A DNA stretch of 64,000 nt from positions 1,178,001 through 1,242,000 of the forward strand of contig NZ_CP014145.1 of NCBI RefSeq assembly GCF_001542775.1, read 5' to 3'. Both the position numbers and the translations under genes were made by a program. This document shows positions 41,066 to 49,332 of this stretch, one piece after another (position 1 is the first letter of the stretch; every line of letters starts with the position of its first letter). This stretch comes from Microterricola viridarii (GTDB taxonomy: Bacteria; Actinomycetota; Actinomycetes; Actinomycetales; Microbacteriaceae). The notes under the pieces were generated by a model. The model saw only the letters and a program-made list of their open reading frames with translations. It searched no databases and was not told the origin of the DNA.

Positions 41066-42001
41066 TCAGGCTGTGACGGTGGCGGGGGAGGGCTCCGCGA
41101 TCTGGACCGCAACAGCGACGGGCTTCTTGAGGTTGAGCACGACGACGGTCATCGCCGAGGCGAGCAGCGCGGCAAGAACCATGTGCGCGGCGACCAGGCC
41201 CTCGGGCAGGCCGGTGTTGGCCTGGATCAGGCCGATCGCGATCTGCAGGAGCTCGACGCCGAGCAGCGCGAGCAGCCAGCGGTGCACGCGGGTGCCGGTG
41301 AAACCGAACGACGTGATCGCCAGGGTGACCGTGAGCGCGAGCACCGCGTAGGCGGGCCAAGCGTGCAGGTGCTCGAACAACTCGGCGTTGAATCCGGTCC
41401 GGGCGGCGTTCAGGTCGCCGGAGTGCGGGCCGGATGCCGTCGTCAACACGCCCACCGCGATGGTGAGTGCCACGAAGAAGGTGGTGAGGTGGGTGAGGAT
41501 CATGAACCAGCGCGGCACGGCGAGCTCGCGCGGCCCGGGCACCGCGTAGACGCGCACCAGCAGGGCAGCCGCGATGGCGCACATGACGAGGGAGACCGTG
41601 TAGTGGAAGCCGACGATGAAGGGGTTGAGGCCGGTCAGCACGCTGATGCCGCCGACGACGGCCTGGGCGACGACGCCGATCAGCAGGATCAGCGAGAGCG
41701 TCCACAGCTCGCGGCGCTCCTTGCGCAGCGCGAACACCAGCACGAGCATGACGACGGCGATGATGCCGACCACTCCAGACATCATCCGGTTGCTGAACTC
41801 GATGACGCCGTGGATGCCCATCTCGGCCGTGGGTACAAGCGACTCCGGCGTGCAGAGCGGCCAGGTCGGGCAGCCGAGCCCCGAGCCGGTGAGCCGGACG
41901 GCACCGCCGGTCAGGATGATCAGCAGCTCAGAGAAGAAGGAGAGCCAAGCGAAGAGGCGGATGCCCCCGTTGATTCGAGTGGGGAGTGAGAAGCGCTTCA
42001 C
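41066..42001 (-). CDS. ctaA: Haem A synthase (COX15/CtaA family)
   Basis: Membrane monooxygenase that oxidises the haem O methyl group to the formyl group of haem A. The 311-residue product has about eight membrane helices. The first helix carries LLIILTGGAVRLTGSGLGCP near 25, where the TGxxVRLTxSGLGCPxWP pattern is the family signature. Further signs are GVIEFSNRMMSG near 60 and the histidine-bearing FIVGFHYTVSLVM near 122, with a C-terminal half repeat (GLPEGLVAAHMVLA near 276). The GTG at 42001 is chosen because it gives VKRFSLPTRINGGIRLFAW, with AGGCGA upstream; an in-frame start further out would add a 60-residue basic leader. Together with ctaB it supplies haem A to cytochrome oxidase. 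Confidence 0.92.
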   Translation of the reverse strand: MKRFSLPTRINGGIRLFAWLSFFSELLIILTGGAVRLTGSGLGCPTWPLCTPESLVPTAEMGIHGVIEFSNRMMSGVVGIIAVVMLVLVFALRKERRELWTLSLILLIGVVAQAVVGGISVLTGLNPFIVGFHYTVSLVMCAIAAALLVRVYAVPGPRELAVPRWFMILTHLTTFFVALTIAVGVLTTASGPHSGDLNAARTGFNAELFEHLHAWPAYAVLALTVTLAITSFGFTGTRVHRWLLALLGVELLQIAIGLIQANTGLPEGLVAAHMVLAALLASAMTVVVLNLKKPVAVAVQIAEPSPATVTA

Positions 42002-42144
42002 CGTGTATTTCGCCTTCGTGTCTTGCCGTTTGGGCGGCGCTGGGCTGTGCGCACGCCGATCCCCAGCTGTGTGGCTGTAGAATCGAATTGATTTGAGAAC
42101 CGTGCTCACGCGCCGTCGCGTCACACGACGCCGTGATGCGCGCC

Positions 42145-42174
42145 CTGACAAACGGTTCTTGAATATCTTAGGTA
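42145..42174 (+). promoter_or_regulatory. Possible promoter of the suf operon
   Basis: CTGACA at 42145-42150 and TAGGTA at 42169-42174 with 18 bases between them. A second candidate -10, TAGAAT, lies at 42078-42083. The rest of the 284-base gap between ctaA and sufB holds no gene that can be supported. Confidence 0.35.
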
Positions 42175-42285
42175 CGCAAAGCAGCCACCCGCACAATCGT
42201 TCATCGAAGTCAGGCGCATTCGCGTCGGGTTCGGGAATGAGCCGGACTGATACCCGGTTATAGCGGGCAGGAGAAGAGGTAGAGA

Positions 42286-43704
42286 ATGTCGGACGTGCTC
42301 ATTGACCGCCCAGAACTCGAGTCACTCGGTGTTTACGAGTTTGGATGGTCTGACCCGGATGCCGCAGGCGCATCCGCCCGTCGAGGAATCTCGAAGGAGG
42401 TTGTCTCCGACATTTCGGCTTTGAAGTCCGAACCGGCCTGGATGCTGGAGCGTCGACTCAAGGCCTACGAGCTGTTCGGACGCAAGCCGATGCCGACCTG
42501 GGGTGCAGACCTCAGCGAGATCGACTTCGACAACATCAAGTACTTCGTTCGGTCGACCGAGAAGCAGGCCCAGAGCTGGGAAGACCTGCCCGACGACATC
42601 AAGAACACCTACGAGAAGCTCGGCATCCCCGAGGCCGAGCGCCAGCGTCTGGTCGCCGGCGTCGCAGCCCAGTACGAGTCTGAGGTGGTCTACCACCAGA
42701 TCAACTCCGAGCTCGAAGCCCAGGGCGTCATCTTCATGGACACCGACACGGCGCTCAAGGAACACCCGGAGATCTTCGAGGAGTACTTCGGTACTGTCAT
42801 CCCCTCCGGCGACAACAAGTTCGCCGCGCTGAACACGGCCGTCTGGTCGGGCGGCTCCTTCGTCTACGTGCCGCCCGGCGTGCACGTCGAGATCCCGCTG
42901 CAGGCCTACTTCCGTATCAACACGGAGAACATGGGCCAGTTCGAGCGCACCCTCATCATCGCCGACGAGGGCAGCTACGTGCACTACATCGAGGGCTGCA
43001 CCGCCCCGATCTACAAGAGCGACTCGCTGCACTCCGCCGTCGTCGAGATCATCGTGAAGAAGAACGCCCGCGTGCGCTACACGACGATCCAGAACTGGTC
43101 GAACAACGTCTACAACCTGGTCACCAAGCGTGCAACGGCTGCTGAAGGCGCGACCATGGAATGGGTCGACGGCAACATCGGCTCCAAGGTCACCATGAAG
43201 TACCCGTCGATCTACCTGATGGGCGAGCACGCCAAGGGCGAGACCCTCTCCGTCGCCTTCGCGGGCCCCGGCCAGCACCAGGACGCCGGAGCCAAGATGG
43301 TGCACATGGCGCCGTACACGCAGTCGTCGATCGTCTCCAAGTCGATCGCCCGCGGCGGTGGCCGCGCCGGTTACCGCGGCGAGGTGCGCATCGCCGCCAA
43401 CGCCCACCACTCGGCGAATAGCGTCGTCTGTGACGCGCTGCTGGTCGACACCATTTCGCGCTCCGACACCTACCCGGCCATCGACATCCGTGTCGACGAC
43501 GTGCAGCTCGGGCACGAGGCCACGGTCTCCAAGGTCAGCGAAGAGCAGTTGTTCTACCTGATGAGCCGCGGCATGACCGAAACCGAAGCAATGGCCATGA
43601 TCGTGCGCGGCTTCATCGAGCCGATCGCCCGCGAACTGCCCATGGAATACGCACTTGAACTCAACAAGCTCATCGAAATGGGCATGGAAGGATCCGTCGG
43701 CTAA
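42286..43704 (+). CDS. sufB: Fe-S cluster assembly scaffold protein SufB
   Basis: Core of the SufBCD scaffold on which iron-sulfur clusters are built. The 472-residue product has the typical [18 protein letters not shown] start near 46, [18 protein letters not shown] near 197 and [13 protein letters not shown] near 229 with a conserved cysteine. The C-terminal [21 protein letters not shown] near 426 is also typical. It contains no intein, unlike mycobacterial SufB. AGGAGAAGAGG precedes the ATG. The sufD ATG follows the TAA without a gap. Confidence 0.97.
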   Translation: MSDVLIDRPELESLGVYEFGWSDPDAAGASARRGISKEVVSDISALKSEPAWMLERRLKAYELFGRKPMPTWGADLSEIDFDNIKYFVRSTEKQAQSWEDLPDDIKNTYEKLGIPEAERQRLVAGVAAQYESEVVYHQINSELEAQGVIFMDTDTALKEHPEIFEEYFGTVIPSGDNKFAALNTAVWSGGSFVYVPPGVHVEIPLQAYFRINTENMGQFERTLIIADEGSYVHYIEGCTAPIYKSDSLHSAVVEIIVKKNARVRYTTIQNWSNNVYNLVTKRATAAEGATMEWVDGNIGSKVTMKYPSIYLMGEHAKGETLSVAFAGPGQHQDAGAKMVHMAPYTQSSIVSKSIARGGGRAGYRGEVRIAANAHHSANSVVCDALLVDTISRSDTYPAIDIRVDDVQLGHEATVSKVSEEQLFYLMSRGMTETEAMAMIVRGFIEPIARELPMEYALELNKLIEMGMEGSVG

Positions 43705-44931
43705 ATGACCGCCGCCTCGACACCCAGTACAACCATGCCCAGTTCCGACGCGCCCACGGCGAGCCTCGTCTCGCCGGAGCAGCACGGCCTCAAGAAGCAC
43801 AGCGACGGTGGCTGGGGTCTCGCCCCCGTGCAGACCCGATCCGCCCGCTTCGCCTCATTCGAGCACAGCGACTTCCCCGTCATCACGGGCCGCGAAGCCG
43901 TCTGGAAGCTCTCCCCGATTGCCAAGTTCGCTGACCTCCTCGACGGTGAGCTCGACGGTTCGCCGTTCGAGTTCAGCGCGACGGATGCCGCCGGCGTCAG
44001 CATCAGCTGGATCGACCGCGACGACGCCCGCATCGGCACCGCCGGCAAGCCGGAAGAGCGCGCCGCTGCGAACGCCTGGACCAATTTCGAGAAGGCCCTG
44101 CTCATCACGGTGACCGGTGAGGACGCGAAGGAGGTGACCGTGCTGCGCAGCGCACTCGGTTCCGCCGCCCGCGCCGCCCACATCGTCATCGAGGCCGCAC
44201 CGTTCAGCAACGCCCGCATCGTTCTCGACAACACGGGCGACGCCCGGATCGTCGAGAACGTTGAGATCCTCGTCGGCGAGTCCGCGAACCTCAGCGTGGT
44301 CACCGTGCAGCAGTGGAACGCCGGTGCAGTGCACCTGGCCAACCACTTCTCCCGGGTCGGCCGCGACGCCAAGCTCAAGCACATCGTCGTCTCGCTCGGT
44401 GGTGAGGTGGTCCGGCTCAACCCGACCACGACGCTGGCCGAGTCCGGCGCCGACGTCGAGGCGTACGGCCTCTACTTCGCCGACGCCGGCCAGCACCTCG
44501 AACAGCAGGTCTACGTGCACCACGAGGCGCCGCACACCCGCTCGCGAGTCAACTACAAGGGTGCCCTGCAGGGCGAGGGCGCGCGCACCGTCTGGATCGG
44601 CGACGTGCTCATCGGCCAGCAGGCCACCGGCACCGACAGCTACGAGCAGAACCGCAACCTGGTTCTCAGCGAGGGCACCCGGGCCGACTCGATCCCGAAC
44701 CTGGAGATCGAGACGGGCGACATCGCCGGGGCCGGCCACGCCAGCGCCACCGGCCGCTTCGACGACGAGCAGCTCTTCTACCTGCAGTCGCGCGGCATCA
44801 CCGAGGAGGAGGCGCGCCGCCTCGTCGTGCGCGGATTCCTCAGCGAGATCGTGCAGCAGATCGGTTCCGCCCCGCTCGAGGAACGCCTGCAGGCCGTCCT
44901 CGAGTCCGAGCTTGTTGGGACGGCACTCTGA
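43705..44931 (+). CDS. sufD: Fe-S cluster assembly protein SufD
   Basis: Paralogue of SufB in the SufBC2D complex, important for iron entry. The 408-residue product shares the right-handed beta-helix core: VTVQQWNAGAVHLANHFSRVG near 196, VYVHHEAPHTRSRVNYKG near 269, and the C-terminal SRGITEEEARRLVVRGFLSEIV near 361 that pairs with SufB. The N-terminal 40 residues are low-complexity, as in related proteins. It begins directly after the sufB stop and its own stop overlaps the next start (TGATG). Confidence 0.95.
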   Translation: MTAASTPSTTMPSSDAPTASLVSPEQHGLKKHSDGGWGLAPVQTRSARFASFEHSDFPVITGREAVWKLSPIAKFADLLDGELDGSPFEFSATDAAGVSISWIDRDDARIGTAGKPEERAAANAWTNFEKALLITVTGEDAKEVTVLRSALGSAARAAHIVIEAAPFSNARIVLDNTGDARIVENVEILVGESANLSVVTVQQWNAGAVHLANHFSRVGRDAKLKHIVVSLGGEVVRLNPTTTLAESGADVEAYGLYFADAGQHLEQQVYVHHEAPHTRSRVNYKGALQGEGARTVWIGDVLIGQQATGTDSYEQNRNLVLSEGTRADSIPNLEIETGDIAGAGHASATGRFDDEQLFYLQSRGITEEEARRLVVRGFLSEIVQQIGSAPLEERLQAVLESELVGTAL

Positions 44932-45257
44932 TGGTCGCCAGCCGCATCTGTGCCCTCGACGAGCTCGAGGAGAACAAGGCCGTCAAGGTCGACATCGACG
45001 GCGTCTCCATCGCCCTGGTGAAGGATTCCGCCGGCGAGGTGTTCGCCATCGGCGACACCTGCACCCACGGCGACATCTCCCTCTCCGAGGGGTTCATCGA
45101 GGGCGACACGCTTGAGTGCTGGGCCCACGGATCGCAGTTCTCGCTGCGCACCGGGAAGCCGCTCACCCTCCCGGCCTATGAGCCGGTTCCCGTGTACCAG
45201 GTCGAACTGGTCGACGGCGACATCTACATTGACCCGGCCGTCACCCTGGCCGTCTAA
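44931..45257 (+). CDS. Rieske [2Fe-2S] ferredoxin, non-haem iron oxygenase ferredoxin subunit type
   Basis: Small electron carrier of 108 residues with a Rieske cluster site: C-x-H in DTCTHGDISL (about 44-46) and C-x2-H in ECWAHGSQF (about 63-66). The spacing between them fits the ferredoxin-type Rieske proteins. No signal peptide. It lies between sufD and sufC, with a one-base overlap to sufD, an arrangement common in actinobacterial suf operons. It probably serves as an electron or cluster partner of the SUF system; this role is inferred from position. Confidence 0.9.
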   Translation: MVASRICALDELEENKAVKVDIDGVSIALVKDSAGEVFAIGDTCTHGDISLSEGFIEGDTLECWAHGSQFSLRTGKPLTLPAYEPVPVYQVELVDGDIYIDPAVTLAV

Positions 45258-45308
45258 ACCTCCACTTGCCTGGCGCAAGCGCGCCGAACACGAAAGAGAT
45301 TGAACACT

Positions 45309-46073
<765 letters not shown>

Positions 46074-46077
46074 TTCT

Positions 46078-46407
46078 ATGACCAGTACGCTCGCTCCCGC
46101 GCTCTACGACCAGGTCGAAGAGGCGCTTAAAGACGTCATGGACCCTGAGCTCGGCATCAACATCGTCGACCTCGGGCTCATCTATGACCTCGGCTGGGAC
46201 GACGAGAACAACGCGCTCGTCATCCACATGACGCTCACCAGCGCCGGCTGCCCGCTCACCGATGTGCTCGAGGAGCAGACCGCCGAGTCGCTGGACGGCG
46301 TCGTCGACGCCTTCCGCATCAACTGGGTGTGGATGCCGCCGTGGGGCCCCGAGAAGATCACGGACGATGGCCGCGACATGATGCGCGCCCTCGGTTTCTC
46401 GATCTAA
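46078..46407 (+). CDS. sufT: Metal-sulfur cluster assembly factor SufT (MIP18/DUF59 family)
   Basis: Maturation factor helping iron-sulfur cluster delivery. The 109-residue single domain has the DUF59 core DVMDPELGINIVDLGLIYD near 20 with the conserved DPE, and MTLTSAGCPLTDVLEEQ near 50 with the reactive cysteine. It ends with VWMPPWGPEKITDDGRDMMRALGF near 83. It closes the suf operon but also has its own leaderless promoter. No sufS or sufU follows. Confidence 0.93.
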   Translation: MTSTLAPALYDQVEEALKDVMDPELGINIVDLGLIYDLGWDDENNALVIHMTLTSAGCPLTDVLEEQTAESLDGVVDAFRINWVWMPPWGPEKITDDGRDMMRALGFSI

Positions 46408-46433
46408 GACAAGAGCACCAGCACGGTGCGTGG

Positions 46434-46467
46434 CGCGGCCCGTCCCTCGGCAGAGGGGCGGGCCGCG
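46434..46467 (+). terminator. Terminator of the suf operon
   Basis: A 15-bp stem with one G-T pair (arms 46434-46448 and 46453-46467), loop GGCA, then TTTCTGTCT. Confidence 0.85.
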
Positions 46468-46487
46468 TTTCTGTCTGCCGGCGGGGA

Positions 46488-46493
46488 TAGGCT
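46488..46493 (+). promoter_or_regulatory. -10 element, leaderless promoter of methyltransferase
   Basis: TAGGCT followed by CGGCAT and the ATG at 46500. Confidence 0.6.
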
Positions 46494-46499
46494 CGGCAT

Positions 46500-47363
46500 A
46501 TGAGCACCGAAGCCAACCCCGAGAACCCCTTCCTGCCGGAGACCGACCGCAGCGAGACAGCCCCACCGGAGCGGTACAGCCACGGCCATCACGAGAGCGT
46601 GCTGCGCTCGCATTCCTGGCGCACGGTGCAGAACTCGGCCGGCTACCTGCTTCCCCACCTGGCCGCCGGTCAGCGGGTGTTGGATGTCGGCTGCGGCCCG
46701 GGAACGATCACCGTCGACCTGGCCCCGCGCGTCGCCCCCGGCGAGGTTATCGGTATCGACTCGTCCGCCGACGTGATCGGCCAGGCACAGGCGTTGGCCG
46801 ACGACAGTGGGATGCACAACGTGCGCTTCGCCGTCGGCGACGTGTACGCCCTCGACTTCCCCGACAACAGCTTCGACGTGGTGCACGCGCACCAGGTGAT
46901 GCAGCACCTCTCCCGCCCGGTCGACGCAATGCGTGAGATCTACCGGGTGCTGAAGCCCGGCGGCATCCTCGCGGTGCGCGACGTCATCTATGGCTCCACC
47001 TCCTGGTACCCGGAGCTGCCGGCGCTCGACCGCTGGCTGGCGACCATGCGCGCCGTGATGCACGGCAATGGGGTGTTCCCGGATGCCGGTCGCTCGCTCA
47101 AGGCGTGGGCCCGGCACGCCGGCTTCGAGTCCGTCACGAGCTCGGCCAGCATGTGGTGCTTCGCTACGGATGCCGAGCGCGACTGGTGGGGGAGCAGCTG
47201 GGCCACGCGCGCCCTCGAGTCCAGCTTCGCCTCGCAGGCGATCGAGAGCGGCGTCGCGACCCTCAGCGACCTGCAGGAGATCTCGGAGGGCTGGCGCTAC
47301 TGGACGGCCGACCCCGACGGCTGGCTCGGTATGCCGCACGGCGAGATCATCGCCACCAAGTAG
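46500..47363 (+). CDS. SAM-dependent methyltransferase, UbiE/Methyltransf_11 type
   Basis: 287-residue class I methyltransferase. SAM motif I is VLDVGCGPGTITVDLA near 61, GEVIGIDSSADVIGQAQ near 81 supplies the ribose-binding acid, and FDVVHAHQVMQHLSRPV near 124 is motif II. YRVLKPGGILAVRDV follows near 148. The C-terminal part (about 190-287) contains tryptophan-rich segments such as DWWGSSW and WRYWTADPDGWLGM that may form the substrate pocket. The methyl acceptor is unknown. The gene stands alone, and a palindromic repeat begins 21 bases after its stop. Confidence 0.87.
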   Translation: MSTEANPENPFLPETDRSETAPPERYSHGHHESVLRSHSWRTVQNSAGYLLPHLAAGQRVLDVGCGPGTITVDLAPRVAPGEVIGIDSSADVIGQAQALADDSGMHNVRFAVGDVYALDFPDNSFDVVHAHQVMQHLSRPVDAMREIYRVLKPGGILAVRDVIYGSTSWYPELPALDRWLATMRAVMHGNGVFPDAGRSLKAWARHAGFESVTSSASMWCFATDAERDWWGSSWATRALESSFASQAIESGVATLSDLQEISEGWRYWTADPDGWLGMPHGEIIATK

Positions 47364-47384
47364 CCTGCCGCAGCTCGCCCACCC

Positions 47385-47492
47385 GCTGGTCGAGTAGCGA
47401 GGAACGAGCGTATCGAGACCTCGTGCGGGTCTCGGTTTCGGGCTGGATTCGGGGTCTCGATACGGCCCTGGCGGGCCTACTCGACCAGCGGG
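47385..47492. repeat. Isolated palindromic element R5
   Basis: A 108-bp element, G-CTGGTCGAGTAG at the left and CTACTCGACCAGCGGG at the right. Its left arm holds CGAGGAACGAGC and its right arm the complement of GCCCGCCAGGGCC, the reverse orientation of array 1. It fills most of the gap between the methyltransferase and the GIY-YIG gene. Confidence 0.9.
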
Positions 47493-47562
47493 GACGTACG
47501 CCGGGTGGGTGTGCCGACCAGCGGGCTGTGGATAACTCCGGACGCCGTGCGCCGGGATCAGC

Positions 47563-47568
47563 GATACT
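47563..47568 (+). promoter_or_regulatory. -10 element, leaderless promoter of GIY-YIG gene
   Basis: GATACT followed by CGGGGC and the ATG at 47575; the first base departs from TANNNT. Confidence 0.5.
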
Positions 47569-47574
47569 CGGGGC

Positions 47575-47898
47575 ATGCCGTACATGTACATCGTGGAGTG
47601 CTCAGACGGCTCGTACTACGTCGGCAGCGCCTGGGACGTCGAGCAGCGCGTCTGGCAGCACAACCACGAGGGCGGAGCGGCCTACACGCGACGCCGTCAG
47701 CCCGTGACGCTTGTCTATTTCGAGGAGTACGACCGCATCGATGAGGCGTACGGCCGTGAGAAGCAGGTGCAGCGCTGGAGCCGTGCAAAGCGCCGGGCGC
47801 TGATCGACGGCGTCGGCGCCGAGCTGCTTCCGGGACTCGCCAGGAAGCGCTGGGGGATAGAGCACACGTCGCCAGATGCCCACCCGCTGGTCGAGTAG
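47575..47898 (+). CDS. GIY-YIG nuclease superfamily protein, UPF0213/YhbQ-like
   Basis: 107-residue single GIY-YIG domain. The two strands are MYIVECSDGSYYVGSAWDVEQRV (tyrosines and glycine of the GIY/YIG pair), with the catalytic-type arginine in EQRVWQHN near 23. GREKQVQRWSRAKRRALI near 60 is the conserved C-terminal helix of the YhbQ type. Cellular role of this family is unclear. The last five codons and the stop (HPLVE-TAG) are contributed by the palindromic element R6 that begins at 47886, so the natural C-terminus has probably been replaced by repeat sequence beyond the domain. Confidence 0.88.
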   Translation: MPYMYIVECSDGSYYVGSAWDVEQRVWQHNHEGGAAYTRRRQPVTLVYFEEYDRIDEAYGREKQVQRWSRAKRRALIDGVGAELLPGLARKRWGIEHTSPDAHPLVE

Positions 47899-48491
47899 CG
47901 AGGCACGAGCGTATCGAGACCTCGTGCGGGGGTCGGTTTCGGGTTGGATTCAGGGTCTCGATACGGCCCTGGCGGGCCTACTCGACCAGTGGGAATGGGA
48001 GGTTGCCGCATTCCCGCTGGTCGAGTAGCGAGGAACGAGCGTATCGAGACCTCGCGCCGGGGTCGGTTTCGGGTTGGATTCGGGGTCTCGATACGGCCCT
48101 GGCGGGCCTACTCGACCAGCGGGTGCGGGAGGTTGCCGCATTCCCGTTGGTCGAGTAGCGGGGAACGAGCGTGTCGAGACCTCGTGCCGGGGTCGGTTTC
48201 GGGCTGGATTCGGGGTCTCGATACGGCCCTGGCGGGCCAACTCGACCAGCGGGTGCGGGAGGTTGCCGTGTTCCCGTTGGTCCAGTAGCGAGGGACGAGC
48301 GTATCGAGACCTCGCGCGGGGGTCGGATTCGGGTTGGATTCGGGGTCTCGATACGGCCCTGGCGGGCCTACTCGACCAGCGGGTGAGGGAGGTTGCCGCA
48401 TTCCCGCTGGTCGAGTAGCGAGGAACGAGCGTATCGAGACCTAGTGCGGGTCTCGGTTTCGGGCTGGATTCGGGGTCTCGATACGGCCCTG
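47886..48491. repeat. Repeat array 2: five palindromic elements with exact 130-bp period
   Basis: Elements start at 47886 (R6), 48016 (R7), 48146 (R8), 48276 (R9) and 48406 (R10), each 130 bases apart. R6-R9 are 108 bp long and are separated by a 22-base spacer GGTTGCCGCATTCC-type. R10 is cut in its right arm near 48491. Left arms contain CGAGGAACGAGC-like sequence; right arms contain GGCCCTGGCGGGCC. Copies differ by a few substitutions each. No gene is supported between 47899 and 48577. Confidence 0.92.
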
Positions 48492-48511
48492 CGCGCGCAG
48501 CAGAAAACGAA

Positions 48512-48553
48512 ACTGCCGCCCATCCGCTGCGTGAGTAGCGGGTGGGCGGCAGT
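48512..48553 (-). terminator. Terminator of the small acidic protein gene
   Basis: A 17-bp stem with one G-T pair (arms 48512-48528 and 48537-48553), 8-base loop, followed on the minus strand by TTCGTTTTCTGC. The loop side and the sequence to 48565 resemble an arm of the palindromic repeats. Confidence 0.8.
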
Positions 48554-48577
48554 ATCGAGACCTCGAACCGCGAACTA

Positions 48578-48862
48578 TTACCAGTCGTCGTCGTCGTCGG
48601 TGTCGGCGAACTCGCTCGTGCTCGCCGGCACGCGCTGCGTGATGGTGGCGCTGTCGGCATCGGCGTCGTAGCGGATGACGGTGCCGTCATCCAGTTCCAG
48701 CACCGGCTTGTTCTCCAGCCAGGTCAGCGTCCAGCGCCAGCTCGAGCGGTCGACACCGGCCGGGGCCTCGTCGCTCTCGACGGCCTCGACGGCGACGAGC
48801 ACGACCTCGGGCAGCGTGGCCGGCGCGGCCTCACCGAACGCCCAGCGCTTGCCGAGCTGCAT
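48578..48862 (-). CDS. Small acidic protein of unknown function
   Basis: 94 residues, no recognised family. The centre is tryptophan-rich (SSWRWTLTWLENKPVLEL), followed by VIRYDADADSATITQRV, suggesting a small beta structure. The C-terminus is an acidic tail ADTDDDDDW ending in tryptophan. It is cytosolic by composition. The start overlaps the stop of the acetyltransferase gene by one base (TGATG), and a terminator follows, so it is the last gene of valS-acetyltransferase-this gene. Codon use is normal for the window, which supports a real gene. Confidence 0.7.
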   Translation of the reverse strand: MQLGKRWAFGEAAPATLPEVVLVAVEAVESDEAPAGVDRSSWRWTLTWLENKPVLELDDGTVIRYDADADSATITQRVPASTSEFADTDDDDDW

Positions 48863-49323
48863 CAGGAATCACCCTCTGCGCTCGGGTCCATGTCGTAGGT
48901 GACCCAGTCGGTGCGCTTGGCCACCTTGTCGTAGAGCAGCTGTGCCACCTCGTTCTCGTTGGAGGTGATCCAACGCACGACGCTGAGCTTGTGCTCGAGC
49001 GCGTATCCCTTCGCGGTCTCCAGCAGCGCGCCACCGACGCCGTTGCCCCTGGCCGACTCGGCGACGTAGAGGTCGTCGAGGAACAGGCCGCGGCTGGCAT
49101 CCAGCGGGCGGGCGAACTCGCGCAAGTGGGCGAGCCCGATGAGCTCGCCGTCCTCCTCCGCCACGAAACCGAAGGTCTCGTGGTTCTTGTCGACCAACCA
49201 GCTCCACAGGATGAGCGCCTTCTGGTCGGTCAGCTCCCGGTTGTAAAAGGTGTTGTAGCCCTCATAGAGGCCAATCCAATTGAAGAAGTCTCCATCGGCG
49301 ATCGGGCGAATCTGCACGGTCAT
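48862..49323 (-). CDS. GNAT family N-acetyltransferase
   Basis: 153-residue acetyl-CoA-dependent acetyltransferase. The acetyl-CoA-binding motif A is in LYVAESARGNGVGGALLETAKGYA near 90, with the R-G-N-G-V-G-G form of Q/R-x-x-G-x-G/A. Preceding strand 4 is DGELIGLAHLREFARP near 57. The C-terminal KLSVVRWITSNENEVAQLLYDKVAKR near 118 is motif B. The substrate could be a small molecule or a protein and cannot be read. It starts 9 bases after the valS stop and probably shares its transcript. Confidence 0.9.
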   Translation of the reverse strand: MTVQIRPIADGDFFNWIGLYEGYNTFYNRELTDQKALILWSWLVDKNHETFGFVAEEDGELIGLAHLREFARPLDASRGLFLDDLYVAESARGNGVGGALLETAKGYALEHKLSVVRWITSNENEVAQLLYDKVAKRTDWVTYDMDPSAEGDS

Positions 49324-49332
49324 GCGGCTCTC

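Noticed and set aside
42002-42196. N-terminal extension of ctaA starting near 42196 or 42108
   Set aside because: It would add up to 65 basic residues before the first membrane helix, unlike the family, and the GTG at 42001 has an AGGCGA site upstream.
47886-48491. CRISPR-like array with regular spacing
   Set aside because: The repeated unit is a 108-bp palindrome and the spacers are nearly identical 22-base sequences, whereas CRISPR spacers are unique and repeats are 24-48 bp. No cas gene is present.
47944-48690. Open frames on both strands across array 2
   Set aside because: Each is a tandem peptide repeat dictated by the 130-bp unit; none has a ribosome-binding site or leaderless promoter.
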